A stretch of DNA of 64,000 nt from Xanthostigma xanthostigma (lineage: Eukaryota > Arthropoda > Insecta > Raphidioptera > Raphidiidae), in the NCBI GenBank assembly GCA_963575645.1, contig OY754469.1:46954753-47018752 (forward strand), given 5' to 3'. A program made the translations under genes and the position numbers. A model generated the notes under the pieces. The model saw only the letters and a list, made by a program, of their open reading frames with translations. It had not been told where the DNA came from and did no database searches. Position 1 is the stretch's first letter; every line of letters starts with the position of its first letter. Positions 1-11,148 of this stretch are shown piece after piece.

Positions 1-783
1 CTCGGCCACATAACGCGCTTCGTTCTTCCTTTCCTTGTCTAAACTACGCTTTGATCTGAACAGAAATTCGTATGTGCGCCATTGTTTAGTAAAATCGTCA
101 CGTCGCGTGACGTGATGCTCGTTTTTATTTCGTCTGCGTTCGAGCCGGCGGCGTTAAGAAGCACATTTTCAAAAAAAAAACTCCGGGTTGCACTCCGGGA
201 GTGCCGGCAGAAGTGAAAACTTGAATATTAACGTCTTAATTTTTTGCATTTAGAAGCATTGTTAATTTATTGGCAACACTTCCTGACGCGTCAGGGTCAC
301 GTGTCCTGACGCGAGTTTAACATTTTTTACCCATTACAAAAAAAGTGTACAACGCCGCTAAAGAAGTTTTCACTTCGTTCCGTCTTTTCGCAAGCCTACT
401 TTTTTGATCTTTTTAGACATCCGTTCGTCACCGCAAAAATATGAATCCGCGAATACGGAGACTCGACTGTACTGAAAACATAAACACTAGCGATATTTGA
501 GCGTTTCAGTGTTCCGTCAAAGCCTCGACCAGAAGCACACTTGTGTGCCACCGTCCGGACATACATATTGCACATTAGGTGTCGTACACAAACAGCCTTA
601 TGTGCCGTAACCGTTGCTTTATATGGCACACATTTATATATGTGCCATTTGGATTCTTTAGCGCAGATGGTGAAGAGGACACTTTATAATATTAACTTGG
701 CCGGCGAATGAAACGGACACGTATGGTCCACACAATGTAAAACGCATCCGTGTGATGTATGGATATATCCATATATTTAATAA
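1..783. other. Unassigned flank with short palindromes
   Basis: No gene recognised. The first 350 bases are richer in CpG than the rest of the window and hold a perfect 14-bp palindrome at 282-295 (CCTGACGCGTCAGG), followed by a second partial copy of CCTGACGCG at 305. A 10-bp inverted repeat around GGCACA/TGTGCC lies at 623-648. The one short minus-strand frame at 396-629 has no recognisable domain. Confidence 0.4.
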
Positions 784-1396
784 CTAGCGGTCCCGCCCGG
801 TTTCACCCGGGTGCAAAAAAATGATTGGGGAAGGAAGGGACATGAGTACACACATTCATCTTAGTTTACCGAGTTGAATGTTGTGTCCAAATTTCATGAT
901 GATCGGAGTTACCGTTCAAAAGTGTTTCTCGATAAAGAGCAGTATTTAACCTTTTTTGAACTAATAATTTTTTTTAAATGAATTAAATAAAATTAAAATA
1001 AATTTAAATGTAAGCCTTAGAAGAAAGCAATGTAAAAAATAAAAAAAAATAAAAATATATTCACCCAACGTGGGGCTCGAACCCATGACCCTGATATTGA
1101 CAGTCGCGTGCGCTACCGATTGATCTACTAAGGTTGTGTTCTTTCATCACTAATATGAGTATATCTAGTTAGTGCATTTCACATGAATAGAAGCTTATTT
1201 TTGAGATACTTTTTGCAACATTTTTCATTAAAGCTCCGCTCCTAATGGTCGTAGCGTAATATTATATAGCCTATAGCCTTCCTCGGTAAATGGGCTATCC
1301 AACAAAAAATTTTTTATTCAATTTGAACCAGTAGTTCCTGAGATTAGCGCGTTCAAACAAACAAACAAATTCTTCAGCTATATATATTAGTATAGA
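784..1396 (-). mobile_element. Complete non-autonomous Helitron, family 1
   Basis: Read on the minus strand, the element begins TCTATACTAATATATA at 1396 and ends with a GC-rich hairpin (CCCGGGTGAAACCGGG) and CTAG at 784-787. It is flanked by A on the 5' side and T on the 3' side. A 5' TC, a hairpin a few bases before a 3' CTAG, A/T insertion and no target duplication are the Helitron hallmarks. The 3' end recurs at 30240-30389 and 11923-11953, and the 5' end at 12346-12600. It encodes no Rep/helicase, so it depends on an autonomous partner. A tRNA-like segment lies inside at 1063-1134. Confidence 0.8.
1063..1134 (-). pseudogene. tRNA-Lys-derived pseudogene inside a Helitron
   Basis: The minus strand carries an A-box-like GATCAATCGGTAGCGC and a good B box GGGTTCGAGCCCC, followed by an acceptor-like CGTTGGG. 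T arm and 3' end closely match insect tRNA-Lys. The anticodon loop reads CTGTCAA instead of the Lys form CTCTTAA, so the formal anticodon would be GTC. The 5' acceptor strand (ACCTTAG) pairs poorly with the 3' strand, so a functional tRNA is unlikely. The strand is the same as that of the enclosing Helitron. Lys origin is inferred from similarity. Confidence 0.6.
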
Positions 1397-1877
1397 TTTA
1401 CTATATGAATCATTGTCTATCTATTCAATGTGCGGTGAGCGAACGCAACAAAGCGTATCGAAAATATATCTGCGTCTCTTTCTGCGATGTAATTCCCTGA
1501 TTTCTCCGATGAAAGGATTGGTTAAAGGACTTGCATTCAATCTGAATAAAGTATCTCTGTTTCATAAACTTTGTCTTTTTCTATGACGTTAACATGGGCG
1601 TACCCAGCTTTTGGCCCAGGAAGGAGCAAATTAGAAATTTCTTAAGCCGGGTCCCCCGTGCTTGTTTTGCCCTCCTGGATACGCCAGTGCTTACGGCGTA
1701 AAAAAAGACAGAAGTATATGTTTGTACCCTAATGGTTCGATTGCGATTTTATTCCTATGCTCCGTATAGAATAAAGGTATATAGATATATCATACGATTT
1801 TTGTGATAATGGATTGTAAAATGTATCATAGTTGTTTATATTGAACTAATGAACCTAAATAAAAAAATAAAGAACGG
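1397..1877. other. Unassigned stretch with one short inverted repeat
   Basis: No gene recognised. At 1597-1607 and 1675-1685 sit 11-bp inverted ends (GGCGTACCCAG, one mismatch) bounding 89 bp, possibly the tip of a small DNA element. The rest is plain A+T-rich sequence. Confidence 0.35.
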
Positions 1878-2015
1878 TTACTTCTTACCACAACAGTTTT
1901 ATTAGCGGATGTATATTTCGGGAGCTATGATCTCATCTTCAGCAAACACTATGTTTAAGCATAGCTCCCGAAATGTACATACATCCACTAATAAAACTGT
2001 TATGGTAAGAAGTAA
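1878..2015. repeat. Hairpin MITE-like inverted repeat
   Basis: Arms at 1878-1929 and 1960-2015 are near-perfect reverse complements of about 52 bp (outermost TTACTTCTTACC, innermost GGGAGCTATG) around a 30-bp loop. This compact fold-back form is typical of MITEs. No coding capacity. Confidence 0.75.
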
Positions 2016-2300
2016 TATAACTATTCTTTATTTTTTATTTTTGTTTCAGTGCCCTCAATATTTGTATAATGAGCCTCAGTAAATTAGATTTGTTGCATAT
2101 ATAGCTTCGACATGAAATACTCCACTAAAATTATGATTTTTGTTAGAGCCGCTAGATTTTTAAACAGTTTTGAGGTAACTTCTTCTTTTTGTATATGCGG
2201 GTATAGAAATAACAAGCATGATGCAAGACGTAAGTGTTTATAGGTTTCATACATCATGGCGTGTTGGTAGTAACATAATATTAGATGCATCATGCATCAA

Positions 2301-2644
2301 ATGGATCATGACGGAAAATTGTCGTTATGCAATACTGACAGTACTACATCATCGACATCCAAGTATAGATTGTGCGAAAATATTGCCTCACCAAGAAAGA
2401 GACGGATAATAAAGATTCCTAAATTACAACAATAATTAATACTCAATAAAAAAGTGTATTTATCTATGATAGAGAGTATGGTATCCAAGTCAATCTTTTC
2501 CAAGCGGGAAATCGTTGAGAAATTATAAAGGATTTATCACAAGCCAGAGAAAAAATCAACATAGGAATGTGTGTAATAAGAAATTTGATGGTAGTCTTTC
2601 GAAAAAAATGCGAGGAACGTCATTCCGAACGAGACTATCATTGA
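2301..2644 (+). pseudogene. Possible decayed coding remnant, unknown family
   Basis: ATG at 2301 opens a 44-codon frame to 2435, Ser/Thr-rich then basic (SPRKRRIIKIP near its end). A second frame, open from 2519 to 2642, is rich in charged residues (KKCEERHSERDY near its end). The frames differ, so any original protein would be broken by a frameshift and stops. Composition looks more protein-like than the surroundings, but I recognise no domain and each piece is short enough to be chance. Confidence 0.15.
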
Positions 2645-2875
2645 AGAGAACCGATTGTAATCAAAGTTTGAGACGAGATTACTATCTTCAGTTTAAAACT
2701 TTTGTTAATTACGAGTTAATATAATATACTAGCGGAGGAATAACAGAAAATTGGAATCAAACAAGCAACTATTTGAACACAGGAATTGTACATGAAACCA
2801 TCTCGAATTACTCAGAAAAATCATGGAAAAGGTCAGCAAGTTGACTGATTACAGGCAGTAGCAAAAAATCCGGTA

Positions 2876-3080
2876 TCTCTGATTGAAAGGCTCCGTTTGA
2901 AATGTCAAGAAAGATTTCGATCCTAAGGTCGCTTTTCCACCAGTAATCCGCGTACTTCATACTCCGGAATTTCTGATTAAAGCTCTGTTTGAAAGGTGGA
3001 GAGAGATTTTGATCCTAAAGCCATTTCTCCACCGGTAATACGTTCGCGTAATATACTGGTGGAGAAGTGGTCTTAGGATT
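2876..3080. repeat. Direct plus inverted repeat cluster
   Basis: A block of about 80 bp (2876-2956) recurs in diverged form at 2969-3051; both contain GATCCTAA followed by TCCACCRGTAAT. The second copy then turns back on itself: 3011-3040 pairs with 3050-3079 around the loop CGTTCGCGTA. The result is a tandem pair ending in a 30-bp hairpin. Confidence 0.65.
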
Positions 3081-3642
3081 GCGCAGTTTATAAGTCGATG
3101 ACTATAATATTGTCTATTAACATACATATCAAATAGCACAGGTAGGTTTTCGCAGGGTTACTACCTCATAGTTTGATGGCGGTAACATAATACTGCATGC
3201 ATCATTTCCTACAATACGTTCGTAGGTGTGGTTCGTCGTCGTCACAGTGCACCGTAACTGGTTAACTATACATATCTTTGGTCATAGCGGAAAACTGTGC
3301 AAGTCAAATTTGTAGTCGAATAAGATTAATGATGATTGTGAAAATGTAACACAATAAAATGTAATAAAAAACCTTCAGTATTTGCTTAGTTCATCGATCC
3401 TTTGCTACCATGATTCATCCTTTTAATCTTCCAACATTAATGATGATATTTTGTTCTTTTCTACATTTAAAAAAGATCTTCTATTCACCGTCTTATCACA
3501 TGAACTTAGAAGAGAACTCCTGAAGCAATACTGTCGGTGTCCCTGAGCTTGCATACTATATATGCCATACGACCTTGAAACTGGCAGCCAGGTTTTATTG
3601 TACATTTTTTATTAAAGTCGAATTGGAAATATTAAAAAAACG
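3081..3642. other. Unassigned A+T-rich stretch
   Basis: Nothing recognised beyond short chance frames and AATAAA-like hexamers. Confidence 0.3.
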
Positions 3643-3990
3643 TCAACTAAAATAATGATCCTTCTTCGAAGATATAGGAGTCGTCCACGTACTATCTTCG
3701 AGGAAAGACCAGATAGTGTATTCCCGAGTTATAATAGGACATTCTTTACTGACGCATAAATTTTGACAAGACTGACCATCCGCACTGTGACATAAGTCAT
3801 CAAACAAGGCTTCATGGAGTGTCCACAATATGCTGCTGAACGAATCTCTTGGGTATTTCCCGACGAACTCCCTAGCATTTTCGAAGACACCGAAAACGCC
3901 GCATAGAGCGCATGCAAAGGTGTAAATGAAGTGTGAAGTGAAAAGGTACCTACGTTCAGCCCGACATTTCTCCGCCCTTTGTACTGACTG
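3643..3990 (-). CDS. Candidate coding segment, unknown protein
   Basis: This minus-strand frame is open for 115 codons, from just after an upstream TAG (3991-3993) to TGA at 3643. It has no in-frame ATG near its start, so it would have to be an internal or terminal exon; TTTTCATAG at the 5' border is a plausible splice acceptor. The translation includes a hydrophobic run (FIYTFACALCGVFGVF) and a cysteine-rich tail (CHSADGQSCQNLC). G+C is higher here than nearby, which lengthens chance frames. An overlapping minus frame (3729-4040) is also open. I recognise no family; it may be spurious. Confidence 0.22.
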   Translation of the reverse strand, partial: QSVQRAEKCRAERRYLFTSHFIYTFACALCGVFGVFENAREFVGKYPRDSFSSILWTLHEALFDDLCHSADGQSCQNLCVSKECPIITREYTIWSFLEDSTWTTPISSKKDHYFS

Positions 3991-4404
3991 CTATGAAAAT
4001 AACGTATTATTAATCTCACATTTGTGACACCATCAACCACTTACTAGATAATGTTGTCATTTACAAGATGATAGGATTTAGTAGGGTCGTGAATATAAAT
4101 AAATAATCAGCGTCCTTCACTATATGACGTTGTCATTTACGTTATTTTCATGTTAGTGTGTGAGACAAGATACCTACGATGAAAAAATAACAAATTGTGG
4201 TTTATTAATAATGTGTCAAAAGTTTGGACACATGGAAAACTCAATTATTTGGTCATTAATCTTATTACACTAAAAATTCGACTTAAGCGGCTTTTACTTC
4301 TAACCACAGATTTATACGTAAGCGTTTGCGGGGTTGTTTGTTCATTGACAAGGCTTCTGAGACAATTGACCCAGTTTATCTACAATAGCCCAAGAGCCCG
4401 CGGC

Positions 4405-4800
4405 AGCCAGACCTTCGTCATTTTATAAAAACTAAAAGTTTTTCTATGGATGTCTCCAATACAGGTAAGAATGATCCCCACCCATGAAACCTGAGTAGTG
4501 GTGGCTTTGGCAGGTAACAGGTATTAAAGGTGTACAAAATTCCATCTCAAATTCGTCATTTTATAAAACTCAATTTTTTAATATTTCATTCGTAACAATA
4601 CTAAAAATCGCGTCGCTCATTGCCAGACACTTAGTATGGTTCCAACCCCCTGCCAGACACCCTTAAACTATCATAATTTGTATAATTATATTTACGTTAT
4701 TTTATAAAAGCTGAATTTTATATATATTGTTTGGAGAACTATTAATTAATGTTTCATTAGTAGCCAGACAGTTTCGAGGGTTCTATCATCCTGCCAGACG
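4405..4800. repeat. Degenerate ~140-bp tandem repeat with CCAGAC boxes
   Basis: CCAGAC occurs at 4407, 4623, 4653, 4764 and 4794. Two pairs are spaced exactly 30 bp, and the pairs lie 141 bp apart. TTTTATAAAA recurs at about 4421, 4558 and 4701. The same box (as GTCTGGC) with the same 30-bp and ~142-bp spacing is found in the terminal-inverted-repeat element at 45398-46348, so this is probably a relic of a related element. No inverted ends found here. Confidence 0.55.
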
Positions 4801-4934
4801 CATTAAAGTGTACAATTTTCAAATCGTTTTTGCTTTATAACTTTGAAACGGCTCATGAGATTTTACTCAAATTTGGTACGTTGGCATAGCTTTATTGGGC
4901 AATAAAACCCATATCATAATAATGATGAATATCA

Positions 4935-4998
4935 TTCCATGGGCGTAGAATTTGATTTTTTCGATAAATAAACATCTAAAACTTCTACGCCAATGGAA
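4935..4998. repeat. Short hairpin
   Basis: TTCCATGGGCGTAGAA at 4935-4950 pairs with TTCTACGCCAATGGAA at 4983-4998, one mismatch, 32-bp loop. Confidence 0.55.
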
Positions 4999-5091
4999 AA
5001 AAATCAGTTTGAGTATGAAATCTGGATCACGAGACTCATTTACTACAAAAAAGGTACTCTTGATAAAATTCGATTACTCTCATAGTTTCGA

Positions 5092-5153
5092 CAAAATTTT
5101 AATTTTAGTAATTTAGAGCATATATGCCTTAAATTACTAGAATTAAAATTTTG
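5092..5153. repeat. Fold-back hairpin next to a SINE
   Basis: 24-nt arms (5092-5115 and 5130-5153; outer CAAAATTTTAATT, inner TAATTTA) with a 14-nt loop. It immediately precedes the 5'-truncated SINE at 5155. Confidence 0.55.
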
Positions 5154-5154
5154 G

Positions 5155-5355
5155 TGTACAAAATTTGCCTACCTTACCCTAATGTCCCAAAATTCTTTCA
5201 TTCGCCCATTGCTATTAATTAAGTTGAAGTTTTAAACATTGTAGAAAATAACGGGAAGTGTGGTAGAAAATAAAAACATAGTAATGGTGCGAATGGCGTC
5301 TGTTATGACATAAAGTCGAGAAACGGACGTTAAACGCATTATTATTATTAATGTT
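5155..5355 (+). mobile_element. 5'-truncated tRNA-derived SINE (family S1)
   Basis: Contains the 3' part of family S1: TTTGCCTACCTTACCCTAAT, then TCATTCGCCCATTGCTATTA, ending in GACGTTAAACGCATTATTATTATT. The tRNA-like head seen in the copies at 14672, 17042 and 40583 is missing. The short ATT-repeat tail fits target-primed retroposition by a LINE partner. Confidence 0.75.
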
Positions 5356-6782
5356 GTGGACCAACCTAAATACGTAGACATCGATAGCTTCATGGTAGAA
5401 CGATATTCATCAATTCAGTTCATATTCAGTCGCTAACATTGAATATAATATACATATCCTCTGAAGCTAGGTCATGTTTATAACCACTAGTGATAAACAT
5501 AGTCAGTTGGCAACATTGTACAAATTAATTACTCACTTTGCTCTAATGTCGCTGATTTTATCTATGATATATCATGTTAACGGGTTGGTTTATACAACTA
5601 GGTCCTACAGTAAATCTAAATGATGAAATACTATTCAGGATGTCGATGTCTTTCACAGAGCCCGAGAAATAGACACTAAAATTAATGACCAGTACAATTT
5701 TACAGCAAAATAAGCCTACCCGTAGCGTCTTAATCGCACTTACCAATAATAGCCAGTTTTGTATCCGTCTGGCAGACATTTAGACACGACTAAATGATAT
5801 GGCATATTTATTTTTTAATTTATTAAATACTGAAGGCATTAAAATTTTAAAATGAATCAAGGATTTTTCTTGCAAATAAAATTCCGCAAAGTTAAAATAC
5901 CTGCTCAAAAATGTTTGAGAGCCTTTTACTATAACGTATAATACTCGCCGACTTTTTGAGGTTATTTTGACACCTTGTTTGTGGAAATCTCATTAGCAAA
6001 TTTAAAGTTGTAATTATATGTTACATTTTGCTTTTTAAAAGTACGTAACATGTAATGAATCTCACGAAAATTTCAAAGTATTGGGGTTGTTGGAATGAAA
6101 TAAATTGTGTGTAGGTAAAAAAAAGTTTGTTGTTGAAGTTTTAAATGTTTCTAATTCCGATAAAATAAACTATGAGAGACCACTATAAGTACACGATACA
6201 CCTTATAATATTATGTTCTAGTATCAGATTACTTATATATAATTTACATAATGATAAAAACTCTGAAAGGTGGGCGGATTTCAAAGTTTATCACATTTTA
6301 TTATTAAAAAAGAACTTTAACAATATATAAGTCTAAAGATAATGCTATCAAAAAATTTCATAAATCACTTTTTTATTACCTGCTTGGGAACAAGTGAAGT
6401 TATAAATTTTATATTAATTTTCTCTAAGATACGTTGCAGAAGACAGGCTTACGGAAAGATAGATTGATTTGGTTTTATAATTTTTTTTATTAATAAAAAA
6501 AATGTTATACGTATTTACTCTCTACAACAAATTTTAAATTAATAATAGGTTGTTTCTAGTGCGTGATATCATGGCGAATGTAATATTATGTTAAAAATGA
6601 GTGTCAGCGAGTTCTAACTTCTACCAATTTCATAGTAAATCATAATCCTGACGTGTGAAATTTACTGCATAAATATTTGATTTATTTCTCTTCGTAATAA
6701 TTTGTATAAATGAAATTGAATATAGCCCATAGCGACCAAAATATGAAAAAACTAAATTATAGACGGAAATTTATTTACAACT
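5356..6782. other. Long A+T-rich stretch, nothing recognised
   Basis: I see no gene, RNA or repeat structure that I can support. A minus-strand frame at 5558-5779 has no domain. Confidence 0.4.
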
Positions 6783-7176
6783 ATCTGTACCCGGCCACGC
6801 GTTGCTGTGGCTGAGTCTAGCTTGCGTGTGTTGCTGTTGCGTTCAACAGATGGGGCCCCAGCTGCTGTAAAATATTTAGCATAGCGTGTGTTGCTTTAAC
6901 GTCCTATAGGTAGCTCTGTATGCAATAGATTGCGCTTCAGTTGCCGTAAAATATTTAGTATAGCGTATAACGTCTAACAAATGGCGCTGTACTTTAAAAA
7001 AAGCATATCTCCACCTGTCACAGGTGTGGCATCTTATATAATAGGTATTTAAAAACATGCGCATATTCGAATGCAACGTTGTGTCAAAATTTCAAAGAAA
7101 TCGGTGAGAAAATTCCGGAAAATTAAGATTTTGGACGAACAAACATTAGGTCTACATTTTTATTTATATATAGATT
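6783..7176. repeat. Interspersed repeat with internal duplication
   Basis: Starts TACCCGGCCACGCGTTGC and ends TTTATATATAGAT, an end style common to insect interspersed repeats. Inside, GTAAAATATTTAG followed by ATAGCGT occurs twice about 78 bp apart (near 6866 and 6944). No coding potential. Class not determined. Confidence 0.45.
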
Positions 7177-8467
7177 TTACATGATGGTAGTGGGGAAGGA
7201 TTCTTAATCATACATTTATATAGTATACACTATTTGATGTCAACAAGATTAAAGGAATATTTACTATCCTGTTTCTTAGCATTACGTTTAAATTATATAG
7301 CTAAAAAAACACTTTATTTCTCTCTGAACACAAACTATAATTTGCTTTTTGTAAATACCTGTATTTTGATGAGCTATAACTACCATGAAACAAACCAGGC
7401 AATTTTCATTGCATGCAGATCTAAAATCTACACCTATAAGATTTATTATTATACATTGGAAAATAGAAACTAACACGCTACACTTGCCCACGAAAAATAA
7501 AGAAAATAATGATTTGTATTTTGTGTATAAAAAAGAAAAAAGCTATTTATAAATCAACTCATTTAAAATATAAAAGTAATTACGCTTTTCCCACGCGAGA
7601 CCATTTTTACTAAAGTTTATAGTTATAAATTATTTGATCATAATCTGCTTCAGACCCGTATATATATACGGTTTTAAGAATTTATGTACATACCTATGTT
7701 TTCTTGTTTAGAAATATTATAGAGTACTATACTTCCTTGTCATGCCGTCTATGACGCCACGTTACAAAATGTTACGAAAGCTCTGTTCCAACCCCTCTAC
7801 GAACGATAATATTATCGTAACAGTCTTGCGCACAAGCAAAAACGAATCTCTCTTTCAGTGACTTAGAAGGTATTACTTTTAAAATTTACAAGAACCTTTG
7901 TAAATGTTTTTGTATTGAAAAACTTAAAACAATTATTTATCTTTTGTTAAAATCGATTGTTTTAAATACATATGCTAATGAATAAAATGTTTAGACATAA
8001 AAAAAACAGTATTAAATGACGTGTGCACGAGATTTTCATGACAGTGAATTTGTTTACACTTCATTATAATAACAGAGCAACACAATGGCAGCCAGTTTTT
8101 AAATTAAAAAAAGTGTTTTGCTAACAAATGTCAGCAATATGGAAACACTCTTTCACAGTCACTTAAAAGTTCGAAACATTGACATAAATATTTGTAAATA
8201 GCACAAATTAAAATTCCGAAATGTTGAAAGCACATAGTTTGTATCTATCAATTTGTATCGTTGCCAAAAAAAAATGTCTAAATGCAATTCAGTTGATTTA
8301 TGATTTATACAATCTAAACTTTTTCGTATAATGCTCTGATTAAAAGCGTTAGTTTTATTTTTTTCTCTGATTTATCAAAAGTTATAATTATTTTTCAAAG
8401 TTTGTCGAAATAGCATTTTCCAATAGTGACGGTTCCTCTATGAGAACTACAAAATATTCAAAATCTT
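7177..8467. other. A+T-rich stretch with one dispersed repeat
   Basis: Only the segment 7779-7850 is recognisable: GCTCTGTTCCAACCCC, then CGATAATATTATCG and AGTCTTGCGCA recur in diverged form at about 34640-34715. The rest shows nothing I can support. Confidence 0.4.
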
Positions 8468-9110
8468 ATAGTCCAAGATCCCGATTTGGCTCGATCTTCA
8501 CCCATCGAATTTTCTAATGAAATTTGATAATATAATGTATTAATAAAGAAAAATTGATTTGGTTGCCATTTATTTTCTTGGCACAGCTATTTCTAATAAA
8601 AAATTAAAGTTGTTAATTTTATTGTATTTATTGACCAATTTTTCAGACAATTATATTAACAAAAATATATAAATAAAATTCAGTACATTTATTTTTGTTA
8701 ATTTAAATGTCTGAAGAATTGATCGAAGATTTTATTGAAGAGTTCTGATCAGACATTAATCAAAGATTTGTTTATTGTATTTATTTATCCTATATGGCAA
8801 TGACAGCCCTATAACTGCAAAATACTAATTCGAATGTGCCTGTCTACCTGATTTTATGCCAGGAATCAAAATATCTACCAAGCTTTGGCATTTTATATAC
8901 ATATTTTGCTTTCGATTTAACAAAATCTGAAAATTCGATAACTACATTTCAAAAATAAAATTAACAACTTTATTTTTTATTGAAAATAGTTGTGCCAAGA
9001 GAACGGCAACCAAATCAATTTTACTTTATTAATAAATTATACTATCAAAATTCAATTTCATTAGAAAACTCGATGGGTGAAGATCGAGCCAAATCGGGAT
9101 CTTGCACTAT
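8468..9110. mobile_element. Large inverted repeat split by a Penelope terminal fragment
   Basis: Arms of about 160 bp (8468-8630 and 8945-9110) are diverged reverse complements, starting ATAGT, then CAAGATCCCGATTTGG, and running inward to TTAACTTTATTTTTTATT-like sequence. The roughly 310-bp centre holds Penelope-like terminal sequence: TTGACCAATTTTTCAGACA at about 8630 and GATCAGACATTAATCAAAG at about 8747, the same strings seen at 23020-23866, 32025-32225 and 36478-37085. This reads as a fold-back element with a retroelement fragment inside. Confidence 0.65.
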
Positions 9111-10778
9111 TAGATGCTTCATAATTTTAGAATTAATTTGCCATATTTAATCAATATTTTACACGACATTTAAATTTTGATTCAACCCTAATTGGTCTAG
9201 TTTGAAAATTCTACTTTATCTCTAATAAAAATAAAAGCTACTGCAGCATTGATAAATCTCAACAAAAAATTACGAAACATATTTCAAAGTTGTACTAAAA
9301 CACAAACACTGAAAGAACAACCTTTCTCGATATAATATTCCTAGTTGTGAAGCTTGTTCAGGTATTGAAAATACACGGACATTTGTGATAACATTTACGT
9401 AAAGTGAATAAGTTTGTTTAAGGATAAAAATAACCAACATAAAATTTTCACAGGCATGGATGGAAGAAACAGTCATATATGTTTGTATGTGGCAACTTAC
9501 AACCTTAACAAAAACACACGTATTCGTATACAAAATGCAACAAAAAAACTGGTAATACTTATGCAACTTTTTGGAACACTCTATTTATTGCATAAACTAT
9601 ATCTAATATCTAATGCTGATGTAACATTTCTCACAATATAGATTACAAATTAAGATAAAGTTCAATCGCTATTCGTCACAGGATTACTGTTTTTAGTCCT
9701 GCGTCGGCCTAATAGGTTTTTCCTAGATTTACTTTCAGGTTTTTCATTATTAATTGTATCCTCGTTTGCACTCCTATCTTTTAATTCTCCCAGCTTCCAT
9801 CGTCGACGAATTAAGACTTCAACCAACAACCTGAAATGACGTTGAAGGTACTAAATACTAAGCTTGCGCTACCATTGTAACCTTCCTCAAGGTCAGTAAA
9901 TTATACAATATACTTCGTTCCGTTAAACAGTAGTGGGGGAATGATGTTATCCGGAGGACTTGTCAATTGTGCTATTGCGTGGTTGATTAAAATATGAACA
10001 GTTGATTTCATTCATGAAACCTCTGTAATCTACTGACTTTGCTACCCACCATCATGTAAATTAGTAGTTACTACCTTCTACACCATTTCGAGGCAATAAA
10101 TGAGCCTTTAATTCGGAATAATTTCGTCCTATTTAATCCAGAAGCAGATTCAATCCAGTCAATGTTCTGGATTATCAATCGCGAATTAACTCCAAAAATA
10201 TGCAGTCAGTGAGATCTGGTTATAACTCAGCCGTTTGAATTTTGATTCCAGCTATTTACTCGACTGTCAATAGTAAAAATTTAATAGTCCGTGGGTTGTA
10301 AATGAAAGCTTGTGTATTTTGAAATCAGAAATAATTCAAAAGTGCCCCACATCACACAAACAATGTGATGGATGTTTTCTTTGCAATACTACAATAAAAT
10401 ATCTTGGATGTTCGATTGTCGATGCCCATGGCCTTTGCTGTTACATCTTGTATATATAATGTACATATGTATGGCATTCCTATCTATACGACTTGAGGGA
10501 CCTTTGTTATTGTTTGGTTTCCCTCCCGCACGTCCACGCTTTCGGCTTCAAGCCATATCGACTGCCTTGACTCAGAGTAGTGCTGGGAGTGTCAAAGATA
10601 GATACTGTTTGTCCTTATAACCTTTTATTTTGCTTTTACATTCTGTTCAAATATTTTGAGAAATGCACTTCGTCGTTCGATGATCGAACAGTAAAGTGAA
10701 TTATGTCCAACTTTTGATAAAAAACAGACATTGGAAATTTAAAAATTACAGGTTTTTAGAAATATTCGGTACTTTTTA
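9111..10778. other. Long stretch, nothing recognised
   Basis: No gene or repeat that I can support. The frames at 9270-9566, 9414-9641 and 10372-10620 overlap on opposite strands or lack any domain, and fall within chance length for this composition. Confidence 0.4.
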
Positions 10779-10980
10779 ACCGACTGCGGCGAAGCCAAAA
10801 GGAAGGGTTATGAGTTCAGCAGTCTATGTATGTTTGTATTTACGGATTTTTAGCACCTAAACTATTCATCCGATTTTGATAAATAAGGTGTTAATAGATT
10901 CGTTATTATGGCCCGGGTAACATAGGCTACATTTGTTTTGGTCCTAGGGGGAGCAAATTGAAAACAAACTAAAAATAAGT
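10779..10980 (+). repeat. Interspersed repeat, LINE-tail-like
   Basis: Begins AACCGACTGCGGCGAAGCC, then ATGTATGTTTGTATTTACGG. The related opening ACCGACTTCAAAAAAG at about 53497 with a downstream ATGTATGTCTGTCTGTCG belongs to the same broad class of insect repeats. Exact family not determined. Confidence 0.4.
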
Positions 10981-10997
10981 TTAAAAACTAAAAGCCA

Positions 10998-11148
10998 ACT
11001 ACTGAAAAGTGTATAACGTGATGCACTTTGCTGTAGAGCTTATGATCGCTTACTGCTGTTAAAATGTAATGTTTTGTTAGGGTAGGTGGCATATGACCGC
11101 GGCTATCCTCAGATGAGAATATTTTCTTGTTTCATACTTTTCAGTAGT
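10998..11148. mobile_element. MITE family 1, copy 1 (internally deleted)
   Basis: Bounded by ACTACTGAAAAGT and ACTTTTCAGTAGT. The right side keeps the full terminal repeat (GATGAGAATATTTTCTTG); the left is cut short. The body, reverse-complemented, matches copy 2 at 22283-22524, including ATATGCCACCTACCCTAAC and GTGCATCACG. Confidence 0.7.

Noticed and set aside
1063-1134. Functional tRNA gene
   Set aside because: Acceptor stem does not pair and the anticodon loop disagrees with the tRNA-Lys body.
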